From the NCBI GenBank assembly GCA_947088135.1, contig CAMUFJ010000016.1, forward strand, positions 1 to 37,843: 37,843 bases of DNA, given 5' to 3'. The notes under the pieces were generated by a model. The model was given only the letters and a program-made list of their open reading frames with translations, was not told the DNA's origin and did not search any database. A program made the translations under genes and the position numbers. Position 1 is the first letter of the stretch. Each line of letters opens with the position of its first letter. This document shows positions 6,061-12,797 of this stretch, piece after piece. Source of the DNA: an uncultured Clostridia bacterium (lineage in GTDB: Bacteria; Bacillota; Clostridia; Christensenellales; Borkfalkiaceae).

Positions 6061-7215
6061 TTAGCTCTCGGTGATACCCGTAAGCATCGCCTGCCCGCAG
6101 GGACGGTAGCAGAGCAGCTCCGCATACTTCACGAGCGTCGCCGTATAGACGGGCTTACCGGGGATCTGCTTCAAAATCTTGCCGTCCTCGCCTTCCAGCC
6201 ACTGCCAATCGCAAAGCTGATGCAGACCGAAGTCGTCGGTATTGATGAGATACATCGTTCCCTCGGGGCAGAATCTGTCCGCGAGCACGGGAATGCCGTT
6301 GAAGGTAACGGCGCGGTACCCCCCTTCGAGCTCCATGGTTTCGTTCTTGCGGTATTCGGAAAGCGCCTTGATGAGGGAACGGCGCACTCCGCGCGAGCAG
6401 ACGATAAAGTTGATTCTGCCGCCCGAGATCTCCTCCACTTCGTCGATCGCCGTTTGGAGCGCCTCTTCGGTGATCGCGCCCACTTCGCTCTTGACGTACG
6501 GTTTGAGCCAAGGATTGTCAGCACGCCTCACGCCGTAAAGGGTGTCGGAATCGGAGAAGACCGCGCCCAAGCCCGTGATCTCCAAGCCGTGGGAGTTCTG
6601 CATACAGATCGTGTAATCTTTCGCGACGGTCATGAGCGCGTCGTTGAAAGTCACGTGCTTATTCGCCGTATCGATCGCGGTGATCTCCTTACCGCCCGCA
6701 ACGCGAATACCCGAATCGTTGTAAATATCGACGATCATGCCCACCGCAAGGTTGCGCACGGTATCGACGGAAACGTACGCGCCGTGCGACGCGGCGACCG
6801 TGGCGAGAGTGCCCGAACCGTCGCCGAAGAGCATTCTTCCGAAGTTGAAGGAAGAGCTCTTAACGAGCCCGTCCATCTCCTCGTTCAAAAGGTTGACGAA
6901 CGCGCCGTCGTTGCTCTGAGAAGCGCGGATCGCCTTATCGGAAATCTCGATCGTCCCGTAAAGGTTTTTGAGGGTCGCGACGAACTGCGCGTACTTGTTC
7001 CCGCTCGACTTGGGAAGCGCGCCGTCCTCCGTGCCCGCGCCGACGCCGCCGTTTACGCCGTAGCGCACCGTCTTGCGGACGTCCCTGCCCCACACGTCCG
7101 AACTCGTCTGTCCGATCGCCGCAAGCAAGGGGTTTGCCGCTTTATTGAGCTGATCGCTCACCACGTCCAAATAATAAGATTTCAAAACGTTGTCTGCCGT
7201 TTGAGTAGTTACCAT
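6061..7215 (-). CDS. Phage major capsid protein (HK97-fold type)
   Basis: 384 aa. Recognised as a major capsid protein by its overall pattern. The N-terminal helical region has a TSSDVWGRDVRKTVRYG segment; then come GTIEISDKAIRAS, LNEEMDGLVKSSSFNFGRMLFGDGSG, and a C-terminal half with INFIVCSRGVRRSLIKAL, FNGIPVLADRF and MYLINTDDFGLHQL, as seen in P-domain and A-domain parts of HK97-like capsids. There is no long N-terminal delta domain; a separate scaffold-like gene lies just upstream. Ribosome binding site AGGAG eight bases upstream. The frame is intact and shows no decay. Confidence 0.85.
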   Translation of the reverse strand: MVTTQTADNVLKSYYLDVVSDQLNKAANPLLAAIGQTSSDVWGRDVRKTVRYGVNGGVGAGTEDGALPKSSGNKYAQFVATLKNLYGTIEISDKAIRASQSNDGAFVNLLNEEMDGLVKSSSFNFGRMLFGDGSGTLATVAASHGAYVSVDTVRNLAVGMIVDIYNDSGIRVAGGKEITAIDTANKHVTFNDALMTVAKDYTICMQNSHGLEITGLGAVFSDSDTLYGVRRADNPWLKPYVKSEVGAITEEALQTAIDEVEEISGGRINFIVCSRGVRRSLIKALSEYRKNETMELEGGYRAVTFNGIPVLADRFCPEGTMYLINTDDFGLHQLCDWQWLEGEDGKILKQIPGKPVYTATLVKYAELLCYRPCGQAMLTGITES

Positions 7216-7233
7216 TTTATTTTCTCCTATCCT

Positions 7234-7629
7234 TTAATATTTTTGGTTGCGAAGATAACCGAGCGCCATACTGCCCGCTTCGCGAATACTTTTGGGCTTG
7301 CGGGCGGGAGCGGTAACTCCCGTCCCGCCGTCCGTCATGAGCGGAACCTTCTGCGCAGGCTCGACCGCCTCCGCGCCGATAAGTTCGCTCTCCTTCCGTG
7401 CCGCGCTCCTTGCGTCCGCGTTCCCGCCCTGCGGAGCGGACTCCCCCAGAGCCTTCAACTTTTGACTGCGACGGGTGAATTCCGCTTCCAGCTCCTTATA
7501 GGCGCGCATGAGGGCGTCTACGCTCTTGAATTTCCCCAAATAGATCGGCTCTCCGCTTTGCGCCTGCCCCTCGGCAGGCGCGGCGTTCGGCTGAGATTCG
7601 GGATTCTCCGTCTTGTTTTCCTCTTCCAC
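7234..7629 (-). CDS. Scaffold-like protein between portal and capsid
   Basis: 131 aa, acidic, low-complexity N-terminus (Glu, Gln, Pro, Ala), a central charged helix (about residues 30-60: KFKSVDALMRAYKELEAEF) and a basic C-terminal tail ending in YLRNQKY. The short size, position between portal and capsid, and central helix with a positively charged end fit capsid assembly scaffolds. No protease domain is present. Start codon GTG with AGGAG seven bases upstream, two bases after the portal stop. Confidence 0.62.
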   Translation of the reverse strand: MEEENKTENPESQPNAAPAEGQAQSGEPIYLGKFKSVDALMRAYKELEAEFTRRSQKLKALGESAPQGGNADARSAARKESELIGAEAVEPAQKVPLMTDGGTGVTAPARKPKSIREAGSMALGYLRNQKY

Positions 7630-7631
7630 GT

Positions 7632-9485
7632 TTATGCTCCTTTGCGGCGATGGGATTCGAGGTGGCGCGCGATCCTCTCCTTCACCGCTTTGTCGTCCTC
7701 CCCGCCCGAAAGCAGGGCGCGCGTGTGTTCGGCGATATGCAGAGCATGATCGTCGTAGCTCTCCGCCTCCACGTCGCGCTGCGCCAGCAAGAGATTTTCC
7801 CGCTCCGCCTTTCTCAGGTGAAGCTTGGTAATGTCCCTTGCGTTCTCGTACGAGCCGTAACCGAGCGCGTCCAGCACGCGGTTACGCGTATCGTCCGAAA
7901 GCTCGCCGTTCTTATCCCGAAGAAGCCCCTCTTTGAGAAGGTACAAAACGTCTTCCCGAATTTCTTCGGGGCTCTTTTCGTATCCCGTTTCGAACTGCAC
8001 GTCGTCCGCCGAGATATCGCTCGAAGAAAAGCACACGAGCTCGCTATACCCGCCCGTACCCGTCATGCGGAGAATACGCTTTGCGCCCGCGAACTGTTTA
8101 TAAAGGTGCAGAATCTGTTTGCCCGCCTCCTTGATCGCCCGCTCCACGCTTTCCACGCTCGCCTGCATACGGTTGGTATCCTGATCGAGAAGGAGTTGCA
8201 GTCCGACGCCCGACGTGACGTTGGTGGGGTTTGCCGAATTGCGCGAAATTTGGCTCATGCCCGAAACAAGGACAAATTCCTCGGAAAGCCGCTCCTCCTC
8301 TTCTCCGAACTCCGCGGGGACCTTACCGCAATCGAGGAATTCGGGGAGCGCGGAACCCTGACGGTAAACGAGCACTTTCCCGGGATACAGCCCGTCCTCC
8401 GCCAACTCGTCCGCATCCACCGAACCGTCCTCTACTGCAATTACGCCCGCCGACAGTCGGTTCAAAAACTCGTGCTTGCGGTTTCTAACCGCGTTGTAAG
8501 CCCGTTGCAGCGGGATCATGCGGTCGACGACGGACGTTCCGAAAAACGCCCCCGCAAGCGGAATGCACGTCTGCCTGATAAAGGGCAACACGCGCTCTCC
8601 CCGGTCCCCGTTGCGGTAAGGCAGATCCCCTTCGAAGAGGAGCCTGTCCCCCGCAACGATCTCCAAACGTCCGTTGGGGAATTCCCCGTTCGGACGGGTA
8701 TAGCGTTCGATCAAAATTTCCGCGTCCTGCGCCGCGGGACGGAAGTTTGCGTCCGAAGGCGTTTTCCAATCGCTCGGCGCGGAATAGGGCGCGAGGGAAA
8801 ATTCCCCGATGCTCCGCCCCGCAAGCTTCACCCCGAAACGGTCGTATATCTCCGATACAGACACAGCCTTGGCGTGAATGATGCTTCGCACCTCCTCCAT
8901 ACTCTCCGCCGTGAGCGAATCGGGATAGATCTCGAAGGGCGAGAGCGCGACCATATTCACGTCCCCCTCGCGAACGGAGTGTCCCGTTTCGTCCGCGCCG
9001 ATCACGTTGCCGTCGCTGAAATTCCACACCACCTTGTAAAAGGCAGTTCCGCAGGTTTCCGACCAAAGCGTTGCGCGCGCCACGATCCTGTCGAAATCCA
9101 ATCGGTTTTTTACCGATTTGATGATGTTGGAGCACAGCCGCGCCGTCTTAACGTCCTCGTCCGTATCCGAAAACGCGCGCACGGTGAGATTGGGGCGCAC
9201 CTTTGCAAGCCGTGCGACACGGGTATCCACGGTGGGCGCGATATGGTTGAAGTTCTTGCGCGACTGCCAATAATAGGCGCTCTCCTCCTCTTCGAGCTCC
9301 CCCGATACGGGCGAGATGTCGCAGTTTTGGTTTCCGCTTACGAAATTCATGTTGAGCTGCCAGCCCCGTTCCAGCTGTCTGCGCATCTCGCGCCTGCCGT
9401 CGAAGTCGGCGCGCACCTCGGCGACAAGCCTCGCCTTGCGGTGCTCCTCCATGCTCTTCTCAGCGTTTGTTTGTTTGGTTTTCAT
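7632..9485 (-). CDS. Phage portal protein
   Basis: 617 aa, the length and pattern of a podovirus-type portal. The N-terminal part (NFNHIAPTVDTRVARLAKVRPNL region, about residues 80-110) matches the segment typical of P22-type and related portals. DFDRIVARATLWSETCGTAFYKVVW follows (about 130-155). FIRQTCIPLAGAFFGTSVVDRMIPLQRAYNAVRN (about 290-330) forms the clip/stem region. A C-terminal helical, charged barrel segment ends the protein. The portal is the dodecameric channel through which terminase packages DNA. Start ATG with AGGAGG six bases upstream; it overlaps the preceding small gene by 26 nt. Confidence 0.85.
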   Translation of the reverse strand: MKTKQTNAEKSMEEHRKARLVAEVRADFDGRREMRRQLERGWQLNMNFVSGNQNCDISPVSGELEEEESAYYWQSRKNFNHIAPTVDTRVARLAKVRPNLTVRAFSDTDEDVKTARLCSNIIKSVKNRLDFDRIVARATLWSETCGTAFYKVVWNFSDGNVIGADETGHSVREGDVNMVALSPFEIYPDSLTAESMEEVRSIIHAKAVSVSEIYDRFGVKLAGRSIGEFSLAPYSAPSDWKTPSDANFRPAAQDAEILIERYTRPNGEFPNGRLEIVAGDRLLFEGDLPYRNGDRGERVLPFIRQTCIPLAGAFFGTSVVDRMIPLQRAYNAVRNRKHEFLNRLSAGVIAVEDGSVDADELAEDGLYPGKVLVYRQGSALPEFLDCGKVPAEFGEEEERLSEEFVLVSGMSQISRNSANPTNVTSGVGLQLLLDQDTNRMQASVESVERAIKEAGKQILHLYKQFAGAKRILRMTGTGGYSELVCFSSSDISADDVQFETGYEKSPEEIREDVLYLLKEGLLRDKNGELSDDTRNRVLDALGYGSYENARDITKLHLRKAERENLLLAQRDVEAESYDDHALHIAEHTRALLSGGEDDKAVKERIARHLESHRRKGA

Positions 9486-9738
9486 CTTCTTCCTCCTTTA
9501 ATTGCTTTAACAGTCTGATTTTTTCCCGTTCCAATTCCTCGTCGGAAAGCGACGAATAGTCCTTCTCCTCCATCAATATTTTTACAGCCTTCAAATCGGG
9601 GGGAATGTCCTTATGCGTTTCCCGTCGTTTGACGAGTTTCAGCTCGCCGTCCTCCACGCCGTACTCCTCGGTGATCTCTTCGAGGGAAAACCCCAAAGCC
9701 ACCTTCCGAACGGCGTTCAAGATCCTTTCGTCGTTCAT
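9460..9738 (-). CDS. Small protein between terL and portal
   Basis: 92 aa, strongly charged. The N-terminal half contains a helix-turn-helix-like stretch (ILNAVRKVALGFSLEEITEEYGV), and the C-terminal half is a Glu/Lys-rich helix that could form a coiled coil. Small-terminase subunits have an N-terminal HTH and a coiled region, but they normally precede terL. Here the gene follows terL, so the role is uncertain: displaced small terminase, or another packaging accessory. It starts 11 nt after the terL stop and overlaps the portal start. Confidence 0.6.
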   Translation of the reverse strand: MNDERILNAVRKVALGFSLEEITEEYGVEDGELKLVKRRETHKDIPPDLKAVKILMEEKDYSSLSDEELEREKIRLLKQLKEEEDENQTNKR

Positions 9739-9749
9739 ATTACCCTTTT

Positions 9750-11171
9750 TTACCCCCTCCTCAGCCGCCGTATCCGCCTGTCCTTATCGCGCGAAACCTC
9801 GCTCCTTTCGGGAGCGGGCGGCGCGTTTTTGGGGCGCGTCATCAAATAATATCTCAGCTCGTCCATCGCGTGGTCGTCCTTCTTTTCGGGATTTTCCCCG
9901 CTCCCCCAAAAATACCCCTTTATCTCGCGGATCATGTTGGTACAGCCTTTAAATATGTACAGATTGGGCAAGCCGTTTTTACAGTTCAGATAGCTCTTCA
10001 CCTGCGCGATCCCGCTGAAAATATCTTTATTTACCTTAGAATTGACGAGAATGCCCCGCTCGTAAAACAGCTCCGTCACGCTCTTCACGGAGGCGAGCGT
10101 GCGCTGACCCGCCGCAGGGTCGATGAGCGCCTGCACCCGCCCCTTCCCGTCCCGCTTCCAGCCCAATTTTTCGCTCACCGCGCGGATCGCCTCGGCGTGA
10201 AAATCCACGTCCCGCCCCGCCGCATAGTGCTCCGCCACTACGTAGACGTTTCCGTCGTAATCCACCGCGTACCAATGCGCGGAGAGCGGGTTTTTGAGCC
10301 CCGGATCGATGGAGATATTGTCCTGCCACTCCTTGGGGATCTGAAAGGGCTCGATGACGTGTATGCTCTCGTCGAACTCTGGATAGACGAGCCCTTCCCG
10401 CGCCGCAAACCGCCCGTATCGGCGGGCTTGCAGAGTCGTTTCGTCCATTGTCGCGTCCAACAGTTTAATTTCCTTCTTGGGCAGATAGGGGTTATCCCCC
10501 CATTCCATGAACTCGTACCAGACCTGCGGATTTTTCTTGCGGTTCATGTAAATTTCTTCATAGACGAAGGTCAAGCCTTTGAGAGGGGTCATCGTGCCGA
10601 AGACGTCCCCCTCCCGATCCACCACCCGCATACAGCACTCCTCGTACACGTCCTGCGGGGGCTCTTCGTCGAACCACACGAAGTCGAGCGAACTCCCCTG
10701 AAAGCGTTCCCGCCCCTGATCGCAACTCTTAAAGCCGATGACGGAAGTCCCGCCGAACACGTTTTTCACGACGATCTGGTCGATCACGCCCGTCTGCGGA
10801 TTGTCCTTTCTTCCGCTCAGCATCACGACGTCCTGTATCCAGTCGGGGCGCAGATAGTGCAAAATTTTCTTCTGCGCCACGTCCCTCTGCACCTGCGCCG
10901 TGAGCGACACCACCCACCCGAACACGCCCGCCCTGTTTTTTCGGTACGGGTGATTTCCCCGCGCGAGCCAAACGCATTCCACCGCCCCGCACTCCGTCTT
11001 GCCCGAGCGGTTCCCGCCGAACACCCAACGGTTTCGCTTTTTGCACTTGTGGAAGGCGAGCTGTTTTTTGTGCTTTTTCTTGCCCGCATTGTAGCGCGCG
11101 AGATTGTCCGACTTTTCTCTGCGGTTTTGCTCCCGCTCGATCGCCTTGATTTTTTGCAATATTTCGTTCAT
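9750..11171 (-). CDS. terL: Terminase large subunit
   Basis: DNA-packaging motor ATPase and headful nuclease, 473 aa from the ATG at 11171. Walker A GGNRSGKT (52-59), Walker B LDFVWFDEE (162-170) and coupling motif TMTP (193-196) are all intact. In the C-terminal RNase H-like nuclease the acidic residues are also present: Asp289 in SIDPG, Asp351 in LIDPA and the Asp cluster in KKDDHAMDE (432-437). The open frame continues upstream to 11270 but that region overlaps the 5' end of a plus-strand gene, so the shorter start is preferred. No strong ribosome binding site is seen (AAAGGGAAAA lies rather far upstream). Complete catalytic residues argue against decay. Confidence 0.92.
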   Translation of the reverse strand: MNEILQKIKAIEREQNRREKSDNLARYNAGKKKHKKQLAFHKCKKRNRWVFGGNRSGKTECGAVECVWLARGNHPYRKNRAGVFGWVVSLTAQVQRDVAQKKILHYLRPDWIQDVVMLSGRKDNPQTGVIDQIVVKNVFGGTSVIGFKSCDQGRERFQGSSLDFVWFDEEPPQDVYEECCMRVVDREGDVFGTMTPLKGLTFVYEEIYMNRKKNPQVWYEFMEWGDNPYLPKKEIKLLDATMDETTLQARRYGRFAAREGLVYPEFDESIHVIEPFQIPKEWQDNISIDPGLKNPLSAHWYAVDYDGNVYVVAEHYAAGRDVDFHAEAIRAVSEKLGWKRDGKGRVQALIDPAAGQRTLASVKSVTELFYERGILVNSKVNKDIFSGIAQVKSYLNCKNGLPNLYIFKGCTNMIREIKGYFWGSGENPEKKDDHAMDELRYYLMTRPKNAPPAPERSEVSRDKDRRIRRLRRG

Positions 11172-11210
11172 TTCGCTAAAATTTTCCCTTTCCCGCACTT
11201 GTTTTTTCGC

Positions 11211-11216
11211 TATGAT
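11211..11216 (+). promoter_or_regulatory. -10 element just upstream of the nested gene
   Basis: TATGAT ends seven bases before the ATG at 11224. There is no convincing -35 element and no Shine-Dalgarno sequence, so a leaderless transcript is the simplest reading. Confidence 0.35.
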
Positions 11217-11223
11217 ATCGCGT

Positions 11224-11931
11224 ATGAAACGCTTAATCTTAATTCTTTCATCGTTTTTACTTATCTTCACGTTTTCCGCGCCCGCGCCCTCCTATAAGGA
11301 AGCCCGCGCCGACGGAGAACGTTACGCCGTTGCCGCCACCCACGACGTTTGGTTTTACGAGGAAGCGAACGAGAGCAAGGGACTGTTCATTCTGCCCTAC
11401 ACCTACTATGTCAAAGTAATCAACGAGGGCGCTCCCTACTGCCTCGTGGAATATCAGGACGGCACGAACGGCTACAAGAAAATTACGGGGTATTGCCGTA
11501 AAGACGCCCTCACTTTCGTGGATTTCCAGCCCGAACGCCCCTTTCTCCGCAAGCAGATCAACCTTTCCTATACGATTGCGGGCGGCCCGATCACGGGCGG
11601 AGGCGGGCTCGGAAGCATGGAGCGCACCGTCTATTTTTACGGCACTTATTACGCGGGCACGGCGCAATACAACTACGTGTATGCCGACGGCGTTTTCGAC
11701 TACGTTCCCGCCACCGAGCCCGTCAACTACGATTTGAATACCGACTATCTCTCTTCCGTCACCGTGGTAGACCCTCCCGCCGAAGATCCCGATAAAGCTT
11801 CGGGCGGATTGAACGCACTGCAAATCGCCGTCATCTGCTTGTTGTGCGTCGCCGCGGTCGTCGCCGCCTTGCTCGTTCTGCGGGGCAAACGCCCGCCCAC
11901 GCTTCGCGAAGAACAGCGTTCGGATTTCTGA
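11224..11931 (+). CDS. Secreted, membrane-anchored SH3-like protein nested in the phage-derived cluster
   Basis: 235 aa. The N-terminal signal peptide (KRLILILSSFLLIFTFSAPAPS) is followed by an extracellular part with an SH3-like beta region (about residues 37-95). A single C-terminal transmembrane helix (AVICLLCVAAVVAALLVL) and a basic tail end the protein. The layout matches the C-terminal part of the much larger protein encoded at 12798, suggesting a host cell-envelope family rather than a phage gene. It lies on the opposite strand between the phage regulator and terL, and its last 187 bases overlap the 3' end of the regulator frame. A -10 element ends seven bases before the ATG and no ribosome binding site is seen. 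Function unknown. Confidence 0.75.
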   Translation: MKRLILILSSFLLIFTFSAPAPSYKEARADGERYAVAATHDVWFYEEANESKGLFILPYTYYVKVINEGAPYCLVEYQDGTNGYKKITGYCRKDALTFVDFQPERPFLRKQINLSYTIAGGPITGGGGLGSMERTVYFYGTYYAGTAQYNYVYADGVFDYVPATEPVNYDLNTDYLSSVTVVDPPAEDPDKASGGLNALQIAVICLLCVAAVVAALLVLRGKRPPTLREEQRSDF

Positions 11932-12401
11932 TCGGCAGGCTTACGCCTTGCGCGCAGCTCCTCTTCCTTCTTTACGGTATTGTAGAAAAGCGCGAAGGGG
12001 CGGAACTCACCGAACGCCGCAAAATAATCGCCCTCCGTCCAGCCTCGGCTTGCAAGCAAACCCGCCGTCCGTTTCAGCGCGCTCTCCCGCGCCCTGTAAT
12101 ACTGCCGAGGCGGAAATTCGCTCGCATACAGCCCCTTGCCCCGACGGAAATACTTATAGGCGATCATTTCCCGCTCCTCTTCGCCGAGCTCGGCGATCGC
12201 TTCTTTGATCGCGACGCGCACCGCAACGACGTTCTTTTGAATGACGATACTCTCCGCGAGCGCTTCCGCCGCAGAAAGCGCGTCTCCACGAAAGCGGTAA
12301 GAATTCACCGCCGCATTTTCCACGCTCTGCGACATCGCGTATTCGATTTCAGACAACTTGGGATAAAGATACAACAAAGCTTTTACGTAAGTATAATTCA
12401 T
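11745..12401 (-). CDS. Phage late-transcription-regulator-like protein
   Basis: 218 aa from the ATG at 12401, preceded by GGAGGT. The N-terminal 150 residues are helical with a region-4/HTH-like stretch (EEREMIAYKYFRR, then YYRARESALKRTAGLL), resembling ArpU/RinA-type regulators or sigma-like factors that act upstream of terminase genes. The first gene of the phage-derived cluster on this strand, it stands behind the LexA-box promoter. The last 60 or so codons are antisense to the nested plus-strand gene and are Ser/Arg/Thr-rich, looking like read-through after loss of an earlier stop. Family assignment is moderate; being a real gene is likely. Confidence 0.6.
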   Translation of the reverse strand: MNYTYVKALLYLYPKLSEIEYAMSQSVENAAVNSYRFRGDALSAAEALAESIVIQKNVVAVRVAIKEAIAELGEEEREMIAYKYFRRGKGLYASEFPPRQYYRARESALKRTAGLLASRGWTEGDYFAAFGEFRPFALFYNTVKKEEELRARRKPADQKSERCSSRSVGGRLPRRTSKAATTAATHNKQMTAICSAFNPPEALSGSSAGGSTTVTEER

Positions 12402-12418
12402 AGCACCTCCGACTTCTT

Positions 12419-12447
12419 CCCGCAAAAATACTTCTTTGCTTTGCGGG
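12419..12447 (-). other. Leader hairpin before the phage regulator
   Basis: CCCGCAAA (12419-12426) pairs with TTTGCGGG (12440-12447), ending nine bases before the ribosome binding site in the approximately 207-nt leader of the regulator gene. The stem sequence recurs at 20561-20589 and, in a shorter form, at 37307-37326. A role in leader regulation is possible but not shown. Confidence 0.5.
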
Positions 12448-12595
12448 AGCACACACTGTTACGTTTCACTTGTCCGCGCCGTTTCCCGAACGGAGGCAAA
12501 GCGCAAGAGCCCGCGAAAGGAAGCACACCGAACCCCTTCCGCGAAGCTCTTTTATTTTGCTTTCGCCGACGAAAACGACGCGTAAAAAACAAACA

Positions 12596-12609
12596 CGAAC
12601 GTTTGTTCG
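12596..12609. promoter_or_regulatory. LexA (SOS) box over the cluster promoter
   Basis: CGAAC-GTTT-GTTCG: both arms match the B. subtilis LexA/DinR consensus CGAAC-N4-GTTCG perfectly, and the palindrome extends one base further on each side (ACGAAC/GTTCGT). It begins six bases downstream of the -10 element at 12615-12620 and so covers the predicted start of transcription of the minus-strand cluster. This position fits direct repression, relieved by DNA damage. Confidence 0.78.
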
Positions 12610-12614
12610 TCTTT

Positions 12615-12623
12615 ATGATACCA
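12615..12623 (-). promoter_or_regulatory. Extended -10 promoter of the phage-derived cluster
   Basis: Minus strand TGG-TATCAT: a TGN extension plus a good -10 hexamer. No good -35 is found at the standard distance, as is usual for extended -10 promoters (TTGTCA at 12651-12656 is too far). Predicted start near 12608, leaving a leader of about 207 nt before the regulator ATG. Confidence 0.55.
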
Positions 12624-12635
12624 CATATTTTCCGA

Positions 12636-12649
12636 AAACGCATGCGTTT
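12636..12649. promoter_or_regulatory. Palindrome at the -35 position of the cluster promoter
   Basis: AAACGCATGCGTTT is a perfect 14-nt palindrome placed where the -35 region would be, 16 bp upstream of the -10 element. It could be a second operator or activator site, for example for the cluster's own regulator. Inference only. Confidence 0.45.
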
Positions 12650-12762
12650 ATGACAAACTTTTTTTCAAAAATTTAAAATTTTTTTTGTAACATTTTTTAA
12701 GAGGGGCTTGGGAACAACTCACCCCTTATCACGCAAAGCGCAAAGCAACTTCTGTAAAATAC

Positions 12763-12791
12763 TTGTTTTTTTCGCGCGCGCGTGCTATAAT
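12763..12791 (+). promoter_or_regulatory. Promoter of the propeller-like protein gene
   Basis: TTGTTT (12763-12768), 17-bp spacer, TATAAT (12786-12791). Only six bases (AAGAGT) separate the -10 element from the ATG at 12798, so the transcript would start at or next to the start codon. The rest of 12610-12762 is AT-rich and shows no further gene. Confidence 0.65.
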
Positions 12792-12797
12792 AAGAGT

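Noticed and set aside
6046..9518. Long plus-strand frames (6046-7749 and 7650-9518) opposite the capsid and portal genes
   Set aside because: They are GC-driven antisense shadows: His/Arg/Ala-rich, no ribosome binding sites, no family similarity, and fully covered by recognised minus-strand genes.
12398..12643. 81-aa Arg/Lys-rich minus-strand frame upstream of the phage regulator
   Set aside because: It begins upstream of the predicted start of transcription, crosses the LexA box and the leader hairpin, and has no ribosome binding site.
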